Part shown: positions 1 to 9,998 of the stretch, one piece after another
How the letters are laid out: each line of letters begins with the position of its first letter
Position numbering within the stretch: the stretch's first letter is position 1
From: Cerrena zonata
Lineage: Eukaryota > Basidiomycota > Agaricomycetes > Polyporales > Cerrenaceae
Length of the DNA: 64,000 nucleotides
Assembly: GCA_038087015.1 (NCBI GenBank)
Contig: JASBNA010000013.1
Location: 1 to 64,000 of the forward strand
Reading direction: 5' to 3'
Position numbers and translations under genes: made by a program
Notes under the pieces: model-generated
The model's input: only the letters and a program-made list of their open reading frames with translations
Databases searched by the model: none
Told to the model about the DNA's origin: nothing

Positions 1-301
1 AAGATGTTTAGCACCGGTTTGTTATTGATAAGAACAAGAGAGAGAGGCTTATATAGAATATAAGGTTTGATTGATAAGAGTATTTCTTTGTGCTTGTAAG
101 TATCCTTGAATACGAAGGTGAATATTTTGTTTCGTACGATTGGGCTCAAGTCATTATCGAAGAACGCAACATGGAATGGGTTGATTATTTGATTCTGTTA
201 TCTAGCGGGAAGTTTCAAGAAAGCTAGTTAAATTAGAGATCTTCTCTACAAATCTCTGGAATATCATTTTATTGTGAAAACATAAACGGGCTATTTACAT
301 T
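1..301. other. gene-free left edge, promoter of the MFS gene
   Basis: No open frame of note lies here on either strand. It is the 5' flank of the + strand transporter that starts at 302 and must hold its promoter. A TATATA-like run lies near 50, too far away to be called its TATA box with confidence. Nothing else is visible. Confidence 0.5.
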
Positions 302-1930
302 ATGAATTTGAAAATCGAAACTGAAACTGACGTAAAGGTCCCAGGTACAATTCACTTGATTGACGTTGAGGGTAACTTGGATGTTGCACATGAAGCAGGA
401 GATGATATAGTGCTTGTTCCTCAACCCACCCTGAATCCAGAGGATCCTTTAAATTGGAGTAAGTCAAGAAAGTACCGGGTTGCAATATGTTTATTATTGG
501 CAGTATTTGCTGCAGATATTCTTACCACTGCCTTATCTGCCGTTTTGCTTGTCATTGAAGATGATACCGGTATTCCTCTTGGTGTTTTAAACTCTGGGGT
601 AGGGGTTCAATATTTATTTTTTGGTTGGTCTAATTTACTTTGGCAACCTCTTGGTTTAACTTATGGAAGAAGACCAGTATTGTTGTTTAGTCTACTAGCT
701 TGCATGTTGTGTTCGGTATGGACAAGTTATGTTAAGAGTTCAGGAGAGTGGTATGTGAATAGGTTTCTTTGTGGTTTTTTCTATGGACCTATAGAAACTC
801 TTATTGAAGTTTGCATTGCTGATATATTCTTTCTTCATGAAAGAGGTGCTTGGATTGCCTGGTACTGTTTTATGCTTTTTAGTATTCCATTTGCCAGTGG
901 TATCGCAGCTGGGTTTATTTCTGATAGATATGGTTGGCAATGGATTCAGTTTATTGCTGCTATAATCACAGCAGTGATTTTGGTAATTCTATTCTTCTTT
1001 CTAGAAGAAACTATGTTTTATCGTGACCATATACTCGAACAAGATCCAATAGAACAAGTCAAGAGCTCAGACCGAATTATCGATTCGAAAAAGAATGATA
1101 CTAAAGTTAACGTTGAAAAAATCCAAACTCCAGAATCTCCAATAAATAATCCAAATGGGAAAAGCTTCATAGAAAGGTTGAAATTTTGGGGTGCAAGAGA
1201 CCCAAGACAAAAAAACGTTTTTTTCCAATCTATTTGGATACCATTTTACCTTCTTCGATACCCTGGTATAATTTTCGCTGGTTTTACAGTTGGAGCTGTT
1301 CTTTCGTGGTTTAACGTTCTTAATGCAACCATGTCAAGTGTGCTTTCTGGCTCTCCATATAACTTCTCACCAAACATGATTGGGGTATTTTTTGCCTCTC
1401 CATTCATCGGAATAGCTATTGGTAGTTGGTTTTCTGGTAGCATAGTTGATAAATTCACCATATTAAAAGCTCGTAAGGGTAAAGGTATGAGAGAACCAGA
1501 AACGAGATTGTTTCTCTCAATACTTCCAATGTTAATCCACCCCTTCGGTTGCTTTTTGTACGGTATTGGAGCTGAAAAGGGAATTCACTGGGTGGGTCTT
1601 GCCTTTGGTGCTGGAATGATTTGTTCAACATTTCCAATTGGAAGTGCTATTGCAATTAACTACATTATTGATTGTTATAAAGAGGTTTCCGGTGATGGGC
1701 TTGTCACCATGATATTGGTGAGAAACTCTATGGGATTTGGGTTTAGCTATGCTGTGACCCCCTGGCTAGTTGCTGTGGGAATCCAAAACCTTTATATAGC
1801 CATAGGCCTAATCGGTATGGCTATCTGGGCAACCTCATTTCTCATGATAATCTTTGGAAAACGCTTCAGAAAAGCTTCTGCCATAAGTTATTGGAAGTTA
1901 ATTGACAAGTTCGACCTCAAAGCACATTAA
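302..1930 (+). CDS. MFS transporter, DHA1/Hol1-like
   Basis: This is a predicted 542-residue plasma-membrane proton antiporter of the major facilitator superfamily. The N-terminal signature PEDPLNWS (about residues 45-52), directly before the first membrane segment, is typical of the fungal DHA1 drug/polyamine subfamily that includes Hol1 and Flu1. A motif-A-like GRRP follows transmembrane segment 2. About twelve hydrophobic segments are visible, split 6+6 by a charged loop at about residues 240-300. The ATG at 302 is the first in frame. The codon at 431-433 is CTG, in a position where relatives usually have Ser. The substrate cannot be read from sequence; polyamines, cations or drugs are all possible. 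Membership of the MFS is seen; the Hol1 label is inference from overall pattern. Confidence 0.85.
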   Translation: MNLKIETETDVKVPGTIHLIDVEGNLDVAHEAGDDIVLVPQPTLNPEDPLNWSKSRKYRVAICLLLAVFAADILTTALSAVLLVIEDDTGIPLGVLNSGVGVQYLFFGWSNLLWQPLGLTYGRRPVLLFSLLACMLCSVWTSYVKSSGEWYVNRFLCGFFYGPIETLIEVCIADIFFLHERGAWIAWYCFMLFSIPFASGIAAGFISDRYGWQWIQFIAAIITAVILVILFFFLEETMFYRDHILEQDPIEQVKSSDRIIDSKKNDTKVNVEKIQTPESPINNPNGKSFIERLKFWGARDPRQKNVFFQSIWIPFYLLRYPGIIFAGFTVGAVLSWFNVLNATMSSVLSGSPYNFSPNMIGVFFASPFIGIAIGSWFSGSIVDKFTILKARKGKGMREPETRLFLSILPMLIHPFGCFLYGIGAEKGIHWVGLAFGAGMICSTFPIGSAIAINYIIDCYKEVSGDGLVTMILVRNSMGFGFSYAVTPWLVAVGIQNLYIAIGLIGMAIWATSFLMIIFGKRFRKASAISYWKLIDKFDLKAH

Positions 1931-2042
1931 ATAGTTGTATAGTTTTCTTTCATACGTAATGTTACCTTATAAATGTATATGACTTTTTTGCAGTTGATAA
2001 TTGTAGTCGTCTCATTACAAAATCTGCAGCACTTTTTCTATG

Positions 2043-2044
<2 letters not shown>

Positions 2045-2084
<40 letters not shown>
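2045..2084. repeat. 40-base uninterrupted T tract
   Basis: Forty consecutive T residues lie between the MFS gene and GRC3, ending 44 bases before the GRC3 ATG. Poly(dA:dT) tracts disfavour nucleosomes and act as promoter elements in yeast. At this length the exact count in the assembly is unreliable. Confidence 0.9.
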
Positions 2085-2128
2085 CAATTGATAAAGCTCT
2101 GCAGACTTAGAGAACTTGAAGGGAGTAT

Positions 2129-4069
2129 ATGAGTGCATTTGCTGCTTTGAAAGCTCTAAGAGAAGCTTCTGCGTCTCCTTTAGACGGCGGCGATACTTTA
2201 GATACCCCTGGAGTACAAAGAGTAGTGGCAGATATAGTGAAGGAGGAAGAAGTGCATAAAATACAGCCAGAATTGTCTACTTTTCATACTGTATCGAATT
2301 TTAGTCCCAATCGCCAAAATATAATATTCAGAGATGGTAATGTACTAGTGGCTTTAAAAAAAGGTGAAAGCTTAATAATTAATGGTCAGTGTACTTTTAC
2401 AGTGGAAAATGGTGCAGTACTTATAAATGATATACACTACGTTTCATCCAGTTCTTCAAATTCAAGTCATGATTTTATAGCAACACCAGCTCAATCTCTT
2501 CCTGTTATATCAAGCACCCACCATGCAAACAAGAGCAACAAGCCTTGTGCTCCAAGTTCTGATTTCAGCATTGAGTATGAATCAGTTGTTAAATTGAGTA
2601 ATTTGTATACTGGTTTAGAAAAGCTCAGCTATTTCCATAATTCTTTCAAATCCTTTTTTTATAATAAAAGCCAAGAACAAGATGGGTTCCTAGACTCAGA
2701 CATTAAGAGATATTCAGCAAAATTTAAGAGCTATTCTTTTGAGATAGTTCTAAACCAGGTCGAAGAATTCAGTGGGTTGACCATAAATCCTGAATGGCGG
2801 TCATTGATCTCGAAAGCCATTACTGAATGCTCAAAGGACAAAGAACCAAAAGTTTTCATGGTAATTGGTACTAAAAATAGCGGTAAGTCTACTTTCGCCA
2901 AAACATTATTAAATTCATTGATTCAGTATTCCAATAAGAAAAGAAAGAAGGCTGAAAATGTCAAAAAAATATCATATATAGATGTTGATCCAAACCAATC
3001 TGTGTTCTCAACTCCATATGGCTTGTCAATCTCCAATCATGATGTACCCAATTTTGCCTTGAATTTCCACGAAACTTTGGCCCCTGAAGATTGTTACTCA
3101 CATTATTATGGTTTCAGCACTGCTCAAGAACTGCCGCATCGATACTTATCTATTATCAAAAGTCTTTTACATCACTATAAAGAGAACTACAAAGAAAATG
3201 GTAACCATCTTGTGATAAATACTCCTGGGTGGGTAAAGGGATTTGGAAAGGAATTGCTCAAAGAGGTGTCCCGTTTGGTTCAACCGGACCAGGTCTTTTT
3301 TTTGTCCAATTCTTTAGAAGAGAGTGATGATTCGTTAGCTCTAGAAGGCATATCCTTCCAGAATATCAGCACGTCAAGAGGTATCTATAAAACATCCAAA
3401 TTCACTTCCTCCCAATTAAAAACATTTAATAAGTTAGCATATTTCCACCAATCGAGTTGTCTAAAGTTCAATTTCGAAAGCTGGTTCTTAGAAAAATCGC
3501 CGCTTAAATTATCATACTCGACCCTTAATACTCAAGAGACCCTTGGTATAAACGCAATAACGATACTCAACCAAGATGCACAAGTCAATTTTCATATAGA
3601 CGACTTAGGTTTGATGCTTGAGGCATCGATTGTTGGTATTTATGCCATAGAAGCGTCATTATTTCAAAACTTCAAGCCAAAATTGACCAACAATAATAAA
3701 AACTTAGACATGCCTCTATACATCAATTCGCTGGACTTCACCATCGATCACAACTCTCCTCTTATACGTTATATGGGATTATCAATGGTTCACAGCATCA
3801 ATGCCGCTGACCGTTACTTGAACATGTACTTCCCCTTTTCCAACCGAATCCAGGGTTTAATCAAAGAATACATCGAGAGAAAATACAAGCTTATCATCGT
3901 AAAAGGTGAAGGGTCCTTGCCCGTTTACGAAATGGTTAGTCCTGACATGCTACTGTTTTCTGGTTCCGAACGACTCCCACAGTTGCCGTACGTCAGCTTC
4001 GATAATAGAAGCAAGGTTGGCGATGTGTGGAAGATAAGGCGAAACGTCATGAGAAACAGGAAGAACTAA
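2129..4069 (+). CDS. GRC3: polynucleotide 5'-hydroxyl kinase Grc3
   Basis: Grc3 (NOL9/Clp1 family) partners the nuclease Las1. It phosphorylates the 5'-OH of the 25S precursor after cleavage in ITS2, so it acts in nucleolar 60S maturation. The Walker A motif GTKNSGKST is at residues 247-255. A Walker B-like segment (YIDVDPNQS) and the NTPGWVKGFGKELL lid/clasp segment follow, all diagnostic of the Grc3/NOL9 branch. The length of 646 residues suits the family. The ATG at 2129 is the first in frame, followed by an acceptable N-terminal extension. It lies on the same strand as the transporter before it and the lectin gene 240 bases after it. No canonical PAC element was found in its short promoter, which is dominated by the T tract. 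Confidence 0.93.
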   Translation: MSAFAALKALREASASPLDGGDTLDTPGVQRVVADIVKEEEVHKIQPELSTFHTVSNFSPNRQNIIFRDGNVLVALKKGESLIINGQCTFTVENGAVLINDIHYVSSSSSNSSHDFIATPAQSLPVISSTHHANKSNKPCAPSSDFSIEYESVVKLSNLYTGLEKLSYFHNSFKSFFYNKSQEQDGFLDSDIKRYSAKFKSYSFEIVLNQVEEFSGLTINPEWRSLISKAITECSKDKEPKVFMVIGTKNSGKSTFAKTLLNSLIQYSNKKRKKAENVKKISYIDVDPNQSVFSTPYGLSISNHDVPNFALNFHETLAPEDCYSHYYGFSTAQELPHRYLSIIKSLLHHYKENYKENGNHLVINTPGWVKGFGKELLKEVSRLVQPDQVFFLSNSLEESDDSLALEGISFQNISTSRGIYKTSKFTSSQLKTFNKLAYFHQSSCLKFNFESWFLEKSPLKLSYSTLNTQETLGINAITILNQDAQVNFHIDDLGLMLEASIVGIYAIEASLFQNFKPKLTNNNKNLDMPLYINSLDFTIDHNSPLIRYMGLSMVHSINAADRYLNMYFPFSNRIQGLIKEYIERKYKLIIVKGEGSLPVYEMVSPDMLLFSGSERLPQLPYVSFDNRSKVGDVWKIRRNVMRNRKN

Positions 4070-4309
4070 CGACTATTTAATCAATATAAGAATACAACTA
4101 AGATCATGTAGAGAATCCTGTATACTAAAGTGAAAAATGTCAAAAAGACAAGCGAAGATTTGAGAAAAAATGAAAAAAAAAATATATCGAGGAAAAAGCC
4201 AGATAGCCATTGGAATTTTCAACCATAGGTTTATATGAATTACTTCGATAATAGATAATTCATTGGACGTTGTGCGTATAACTGAGGCTAGGAAATATAA
4301 TAGACCAGA

Positions 4310-5773
4310 ATGCTCTTCCGAAATGTGTTTTCCAGTGCTGCAATTTTCTTTATAGCGCAGCATATCAATGCTGACATCATAGATCATAAAAAAGACAATC
4401 AAGCCTCTCCTGCTGATACTCCAGGGCATATGTCTTTGCCTAGTTTGTTTGAGCTTGAGAGCATTGATGAGCTAAAACTTAACTGGGAAACTTACAATGG
4501 TATAAGACTTGATACCGGTAGACTTCTTTTTGAAAACGGCCCGGGGTCTGTTTGGTCAACTCCACAATTGGCTAATACAAGAGATGAATGGACTATTGAA
4601 ACTACATTTAGATTGACTCCCAAAAACGGTGACTCTAACATCCATCACGATCAATCAAATGGGTTGGCATTTTGGCTTATAAACCCTTCCAACACTGACC
4701 CAATAGACGATCGTAATGTTAATAATTATGGTGGACCTTCACAATTTGACGGGTTTCAGTTTTTGATGAACAATAAAGATGAAACAGGATTGAAGATATT
4801 CGCAAATGATGGAAGCAAGGTCTTGCTGAATTCTTTATCGGATTCGATTGGTAATTGTGGATTTAACTTTTTACAATCAGATATCCCATACAGTATAAGA
4901 GTTTCTTATTCTAAACAAAGAAACTGGTTTAAAGTTCAAGTTGACAATAACTTATGTTTTAAAACTAATGCCATTGTTTTACCTGATGAAATTGATGATT
5001 TCAAATTTGGGGTATCTGCTAATATTGGTGACACTTCAGAATTTTTCGAACTTTTTGGGATTAATGTATGGTCTCATTTAACTAGTGATGCTATTGATGA
5101 TCATGGATTGATTAATAGTGGCCAAGTAAAAGTTGATGCTGACACAGTGGTTGTAAAGGATAAATCAGACAATTTCGTTCCTCCTTCGTACATAAGGGAA
5201 TCATTAATGGAAAGAACTAGAAGACAACAAGAAGAAATTGCAAAACAACAAAGTAATGGATTGTCCAATGATGGACTCAAAGAAATATCTCAAAAACTTG
5301 CTCAAGTAGAACAATCAATCAATAATATCAAATTTGGTGACGGTTCATCAGCTCCATCATATGATATCAAGGTCTTGGAAACGTATATTCAAGATATTAA
5401 AAATGTTCAAAGCCAACAATCACAGATTTTAAGTGACTTACAACAAAGTTATACCGATTTTAAATCTACAATCACCCAGCAATACTCTCAAATGTTGAGT
5501 GCAGTATCTAAATTGAATGAAAAGGTCATTGGTGAAGTTAGAGAACACCAATTCAGCATGGAAGAAGTGGGTAAAAAAGTCGATTTGCTAATGGCAAACC
5601 ATAAAGAAATATCTCATCAATATCAAAACCAACAACCCCTTCAGATTCCAAAAACAGACTATCCAGGTACTATAGTTAAATGGATCTTAATTATTATCTT
5701 TGCAAGTATTTTGGTATTAACTCTTGTTATTTATAGATTAAGACATGATATCAAACATTCCAAACTTCTTTAA
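4310..5773 (+). CDS. EMP46/EMP47: L-type lectin cargo receptor, Emp46/Emp47 (ERGIC-53) family
   Basis: This is a type I membrane protein cycling between ER and Golgi that binds glycoprotein cargo for COPII export. A signal peptide spans about residues 1-21. An L-type lectin domain (about 35-265) contains SNGLAFWL and GGPSQFDGFQF, the beta-sandwich metal/sugar region. It is followed by a Gln-rich coiled-coil stalk (about 300-440) and one transmembrane helix (about 452-475). The short cytosolic tail ends KHSKLL: Lys at -3 but no second Lys at -4 or -5, so it is not a textbook KKXX/KXKXX retrieval signal. The final LL could serve as an exit signal. The 487-residue length fits Emp46/47. Which of the two paralogues it is called is arbitrary. 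Confidence 0.9.
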   Translation: MLFRNVFSSAAIFFIAQHINADIIDHKKDNQASPADTPGHMSLPSLFELESIDELKLNWETYNGIRLDTGRLLFENGPGSVWSTPQLANTRDEWTIETTFRLTPKNGDSNIHHDQSNGLAFWLINPSNTDPIDDRNVNNYGGPSQFDGFQFLMNNKDETGLKIFANDGSKVLLNSLSDSIGNCGFNFLQSDIPYSIRVSYSKQRNWFKVQVDNNLCFKTNAIVLPDEIDDFKFGVSANIGDTSEFFELFGINVWSHLTSDAIDDHGLINSGQVKVDADTVVVKDKSDNFVPPSYIRESLMERTRRQQEEIAKQQSNGLSNDGLKEISQKLAQVEQSINNIKFGDGSSAPSYDIKVLETYIQDIKNVQSQQSQILSDLQQSYTDFKSTITQQYSQMLSAVSKLNEKVIGEVREHQFSMEEVGKKVDLLMANHKEISHQYQNQQPLQIPKTDYPGTIVKWILIIIFASILVLTLVIYRLRHDIKHSKLL

Positions 5774-6161
5774 GCATATATGTTTGTTTACAAAGTATAG
5801 TTGTTCTTGTATAAATACATTCGACGTTATAAATATCCATAAATGTAGCAACATATTAGTATTTTGTTTTGTGACTTGTAATAAAATATTACATGCCCAT
5901 TCCATATCACTACGAATCAAAGTATTGATGAAGTAAAATTAAGTCTAGTATTAAACATGATATAAACATATAAGATCGGAGAATAAATTTTCAATTTAAA
6001 TCTTCGAGAGATATCTTGAAAGAACGTATTTTTTAAATAAAACAAATAAATGAAACAAATTAAAGGCAATAAAAACAATAAAAACATAGTCACGAATTTA
6101 AGGAAAGCAATAAAACTAAAACAAACTGAAGAAACTTAAACAAATATAACGAAATTAATAA
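5774..6161. other. convergent intergenic region
   Basis: This 388-base AT-rich spacer lies between the 3' ends of the lectin gene (+) and SYP1 (-). It contains A-rich runs suited to 3' end formation for both genes. No gene, repeat or RNA structure is seen. Confidence 0.6.
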
Positions 6162-9100
6162 TCAACTATGAGAACTATAGTTTCCACTAATTAAATTATG
6201 AACACTTGGGATTTGAGCATCATTGGCGTCAACAATTTTAGCAGACTTAACAGGAGGTTCACTAAGGCTAAATTTAACTTGAATTCCTGATTCATGTTCA
6301 GAAGCTAATCCTTTGGTCATAATTCTTGCAATAATCTTTTCTTGATTACTATCCTCATCTGAATTTTCTAAACCAGAATTGAAGAGAACCAATGGTCTTG
6401 GATATCTCCAAGTAATACGATTTTTATCTTTATTAAATGAACCCTCTGGTTTAGAAGATGCAGAAGTGGTCTCAATCAAATTATTCAAAGCTGCAGAAAT
6501 AATCAAATTATTGACGCTAATTTTAGAGGAGTATTTGGGGTTTAATTTTAAAATAAGAATTAAACTAGCTTGATGATTTTCAAATTTCCAAATTTGTCTA
6601 ATCAATAAAGGAATTTGAGATTCATTCAATTGAACTAAGTATTTCAACCCACCTAATGTTTTCGATAAAATTGAGGAAGGATCCAAAACAAACTCTTGTT
6701 GACCAACTTGTTTTAAAAATTGATCATTGACAACAAACTTATCCAACTTATTTTGAACCTTAATTTTGATGTCTGGTAAATTACCCAATTGTAATGAGTT
6801 ATTATAATTAAAGGCCACTTCACCAACAATTTGTGATTTGGTCAATTCACCATTTTTGAAAGTAACATTGATAATTTCGGCGACAGAAGTATTCAATCCA
6901 TCTCTTTCATCTTCAAAGTTATGTTTGAATAAATCAGTCTGTTTGAGGATAGAATTACCAGTACTTTGACTAATCAATGACTGAATAGGAGCTGGAGAAG
7001 AAGTTCCACCACTTGTTGGAAATGCACCAGGAATTTGGACTTGAGGTTGAACAAAAGATTCACGAGCATTAGGCAAATTATGGAAGATTTGCAGACTTCT
7101 ATCTTTTACTTGAGGAACATTATTTTGTTTTGGTGGAGGAGTTGGCCCAGAAGGGTTAGAAGTATTGTGGGCAACTTTTCTCGATGGGGGAGGAGGAGGT
7201 GGCTGCGAATGTGATTTATTATCATTGGAAGCTATTCCAACAGCACCAGCAGCAGCACCAATGGCAGCACCAGCAGCAGCACCAATTCCAAGACCAGAAT
7301 ACCCATTACCAGCGTCATTATTTTTCAATGAAGAAGGTTCATCACCTTTATTATGATATTCATAACGAATAGGAGATTCTTCATTATCAAGAACATCAGG
7401 AGCTGGCAAACGATCTTCATCAGTTGTGTTTGAAGTACCACTATTACTAGGGAAAGCACGTTGTTCTTGCTTTGGAGTAGCGGAAATTGGTTGAGTATCA
7501 TCACCAGCTTCAAAACTGTAAATACCGTCACTGCCTTGTCTTGATCTTGCGATTCCCAAGAAGTCATCATTGTTTGAAGCATTTTGAACATTTGAATTAG
7601 ATGGAGGAGGAACAATTGGAGAGAAAGAACCATCATTAGCAGAAACATTATTTTGATGATCTAAATCATGTTTTTGTAACATTGATAAACGATTACCTCT
7701 ACTATCAATTGGGACATCATCATCGGAAGAACTTTCATCTTCATGGCCATACTTGACAACATTAGGAGATTCTTGAGGAATCGATTCTTGTTTAATGTTT
7801 TCCTTTTGAGGAATTGGAGTACGAGGGTCTTGAGTAGCATAAGAGTTTGCAGAAAGAGCCACTGGTTGTTGTTGTTGTTGTTGTTGCTGTTGTTTTGGAT
7901 CAACAGATCTTCCGACTTGAGGGGAGTTAGGAGAGACGGGAGACAAAGGAGTAGAATTGATCGACTGGAAAGTTTGGCTTCTTTCTGGTTGTGGAGGAGA
8001 CGATTGTTGTTGCTGTTGTTGTTGTTGTTGTTGTTGTTGTTTACCAAACTGAGGTTGTTGAGAATGTTGAGGAGTTCTCTGTTGAGCAAGAGAGCCCAGC
8101 TGATATACATCAGAAGGCTGTCTTTTGATCGAGCCATTTCTCAGGGAGGTAGTAGCACTTCTATTTAAATGGTTAGTCAATGATTCTTGTGACTTATTTG
8201 GTAAAGCTGAATGAGAAGTTGAACGACGATTTAAGGAAGAAGTTGTTGACAGGGCCAGTTCAGGAATGGTATCATTTGATAAAGTATTAACGTTATTAGT
8301 TGGAGAGGCAACTGATTTTTTATTTTTACGACCAAAGATGGAACCGACTTTTGATTTAATTTTTGATTGACGTTTAGCAGCTTTTGAAGTAGGCTGTGGG
8401 TTATGACTTGGAGTACTTGTTGAAGAATTAATCAGATGCATATCATTGGGGAAAGAAGAAGTAGTATGAGGCAGAGGAGGAACCGATTTGTCTATAGGTT
8501 TAGCATTTGGTAAGTAATTTTTCAAGAGATAATCCAAATAATTTGCCATTTCTTTATCAATTTTAAAATTTGATAACAAATAATTTGAAGAATTTTCATT
8601 ATTTGACAAATTTTTCGAAAGATTTGAATTGTTTGATTGGAAGAAATTTAAAATAACGTTAAAGTAGAGTTGTTTTTCGAATTTTTTAAAATTTTCGAAA
8701 TTGTCAAAAATTTGAGGAGCTTTAACATTCCATTGATATTCTGCTTGGGGGTTTGAAGAGAGGGATTGAGAAATTTCTTGTAATTCTTGAGAATTGATTA
8801 ATAATTCGGAATAATGGATGTTATTCTGAGAAGATAAGTCTTTCAAAGGACCAATGGTCTCTAACTTCAATTGTTTATATAATAATTCATTGGTATGAAT
8901 ATCTAATTGAATTGAATTGAGTAAACAATTCCATAATTTAGGAATGTTTCCATATTCACCAGCATTGGGTATATTATTAAAGAATTGAGAACCAACCGAC
9001 AATAATTGATTTAAAGATTGGTTGGTTTTTTGTAAATGGTTTGAATAAGCGGTAAACCAAGGTAAGAAATTTTTATCAACTAACTTTGAAGTCGACTCAA

Positions 9101-9191
9101 GACTTGTAGGCAAGATTGTAGCAGCCAGTTGAGGAGAAGACGACGTAAGGATAGAGGTCCCAAATACTGATTGGGAGTCTGAATCTGTCAT
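6162..9191 (-). CDS. SYP1: endocytic adaptor Syp1 (F-BAR / muniscin)
   Basis: Syp1 is an early-arriving endocytic adaptor that binds membrane, Ede1 and cargo, and acts at the bud neck with septins. The N-terminal ~260 residues are helical, as for an F-BAR domain. The conserved basic motif KSKVGSIFGRKNKK, also present in S. cerevisiae Syp1, follows. A long disordered linker then carries two polyglutamine runs (encoded at about 7864-7896 and 8006-8042), Pro-rich segments and a Gly/Ala-rich patch. The C-terminal ~260 residues, beginning around SVAEIINVTFKNGEL, form the mu-homology domain. The total is 1009 residues. The ATG at 9191 starts directly before the F-BAR region. Its promoter, shared with the MEP2 upstream region, carries two Rap1-like sites about 150-175 bases upstream. 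Confidence 0.92.
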   Translation of the reverse strand: MTDSDSQSVFGTSILTSSSPQLAATILPTSLESTSKLVDKNFLPWFTAYSNHLQKTNQSLNQLLSVGSQFFNNIPNAGEYGNIPKLWNCLLNSIQLDIHTNELLYKQLKLETIGPLKDLSSQNNIHYSELLINSQELQEISQSLSSNPQAEYQWNVKAPQIFDNFENFKKFEKQLYFNVILNFFQSNNSNLSKNLSNNENSSNYLLSNFKIDKEMANYLDYLLKNYLPNAKPIDKSVPPLPHTTSSFPNDMHLINSSTSTPSHNPQPTSKAAKRQSKIKSKVGSIFGRKNKKSVASPTNNVNTLSNDTIPELALSTTSSLNRRSTSHSALPNKSQESLTNHLNRSATTSLRNGSIKRQPSDVYQLGSLAQQRTPQHSQQPQFGKQQQQQQQQQQQQSSPPQPERSQTFQSINSTPLSPVSPNSPQVGRSVDPKQQQQQQQQQPVALSANSYATQDPRTPIPQKENIKQESIPQESPNVVKYGHEDESSSDDDVPIDSRGNRLSMLQKHDLDHQNNVSANDGSFSPIVPPPSNSNVQNASNNDDFLGIARSRQGSDGIYSFEAGDDTQPISATPKQEQRAFPSNSGTSNTTDEDRLPAPDVLDNEESPIRYEYHNKGDEPSSLKNNDAGNGYSGLGIGAAAGAAIGAAAGAVGIASNDNKSHSQPPPPPPSRKVAHNTSNPSGPTPPPKQNNVPQVKDRSLQIFHNLPNARESFVQPQVQIPGAFPTSGGTSSPAPIQSLISQSTGNSILKQTDLFKHNFEDERDGLNTSVAEIINVTFKNGELTKSQIVGEVAFNYNNSLQLGNLPDIKIKVQNKLDKFVVNDQFLKQVGQQEFVLDPSSILSKTLGGLKYLVQLNESQIPLLIRQIWKFENHQASLILILKLNPKYSSKISVNNLIISAALNNLIETTSASSKPEGSFNKDKNRITWRYPRPLVLFNSGLENSDEDSNQEKIIARIMTKGLASEHESGIQVKFSLSEPPVKSAKIVDANDAQIPSVHNLISGNYSSHS
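7864..8042 (-). repeat. two CAA/CAG-type polyglutamine tracts inside SYP1
   Basis: Two trinucleotide runs (GTT/GCT on +) at about 7864-7896 and 8006-8042 encode roughly 9-10 and 12-13 Gln in the Syp1 linker. Such runs vary in length between strains. The reading frame stays open through both. Confidence 0.85.
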
Positions 9192-9339
9192 TTTGGTTGT
9201 GTTTCGTCAATTGATTAGAGTATTTCAACCGTAGTAACCGCTCATAGGGTTTTATTTGCTAATTTGAAGTAGGAAGGTGTGGAGGTAGTGCGCGGGAGAC
9301 CAAAAAAACAACGACAAATACCATCGAACTCAAAAACAA

Positions 9340-9367
9340 ACACCCGTACCTCAAACACCCGTACACC
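9340..9367 (+). promoter_or_regulatory. two tandem Rap1/RPG-like sites
   Basis: ACACCCGTACC (9340-9350) and ACACCCGTACACC (9355-9367) are spaced 15 bases apart. Both match the yeast Rap1 consensus ACACCCRTACAY except at the last position or two. The second also resembles part of Candida telomere repeats. They lie 150-175 bases upstream of the SYP1 ATG. Binding is inferred. Confidence 0.55.
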
Positions 9368-9732
9368 CCGTATTATCAGCCAATCACCGTACGTCTAGCC
9401 TGTATCGGATACTATAAGTACAGTAATAACCGTACGAACCGTCAATAATAGTATCAGCTAACAAGACCATGCAAGAAAGTTTTGAAGGTCAGTAAGAAGT
9501 ATGGTAAGTACAGAAAGTATGGCAAGAAAGAAAGCATTGAAGGTCAGTAAGGTAAGAAAGTAGGTGAAGCTGTAGGCAGACAGGGCAATATACATGTGAT
9601 ACTACGACATACAGAGATATCGGACAGTACAACAGAAATATTATATAGCTATATTGTCAACGGTGAGTCATGAACAGATACGAAAGAACATCGAGGTGTA
9701 TCGGCACATTGACAGGACCATCAGTACTAGTC

Positions 9733-9817
9733 CAAGCAGATAGTGCAAGCAGATAGTGCAAGCAGATAGTGCAAGCAGATAGTGCAAGCAGATAGTGCAA
9801 GCAGATAGTGCAAGCAG
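9733..9817 (+). repeat. 13-bp minisatellite, six and a half copies, each with an AGATAG core
   Basis: Six perfect tandem copies of CAAGCAGATAGTG run from 9733 to 9810, followed by a partial copy CAAGCAG. Every unit contains AGATAG, which fits the broad GATA-factor consensus WGATAR. The array ends about 375 bases before the MEP2 ATG. Confidence 0.93.
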
Positions 9818-9959
9818 TCAGTACCAGAAAACCGCTTTTCTGCTTTTCTTGAATTGCTGGCCGACAGGGTATATCTCCTGAACCGGAGCTTGGAGAGGTT
9901 CCGACTAAAAAGGTTAAAATAACATCAAAAATACGAGCGAGTCGTCCTTGTTCAAATCT

Positions 9960-9998
9960 CTTATCAGTTATTAATTACTGAGAAAAACTTGAGATAAG
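9960..9998. promoter_or_regulatory. paired GATAAG sites upstream of MEP2
   Basis: CTTATC at 9960-9965 (GATAAG on -) and GATAAG at 9993-9998 (+) lie about 195-235 bases before the MEP2 start. GATAAG is the binding site of the nitrogen-catabolite-repression factors Gln3 and Gat1. MEP2 genes are classic targets, so the sites are very likely functional. Confidence 0.75.

Noticed and set aside
7325..8168. Long antisense and other-frame reading frames within SYP1
   Set aside because: They are produced by the CAA/CAG and low-complexity coding sequence of SYP1, whose own frame is conserved.
9930..9965. Possible tRNA B-box (GTTCAAATCTC) upstream of MEP2
   Set aside because: The flanking bases do not form a T-arm or acceptor stem, and no A-box lies at the right distance.
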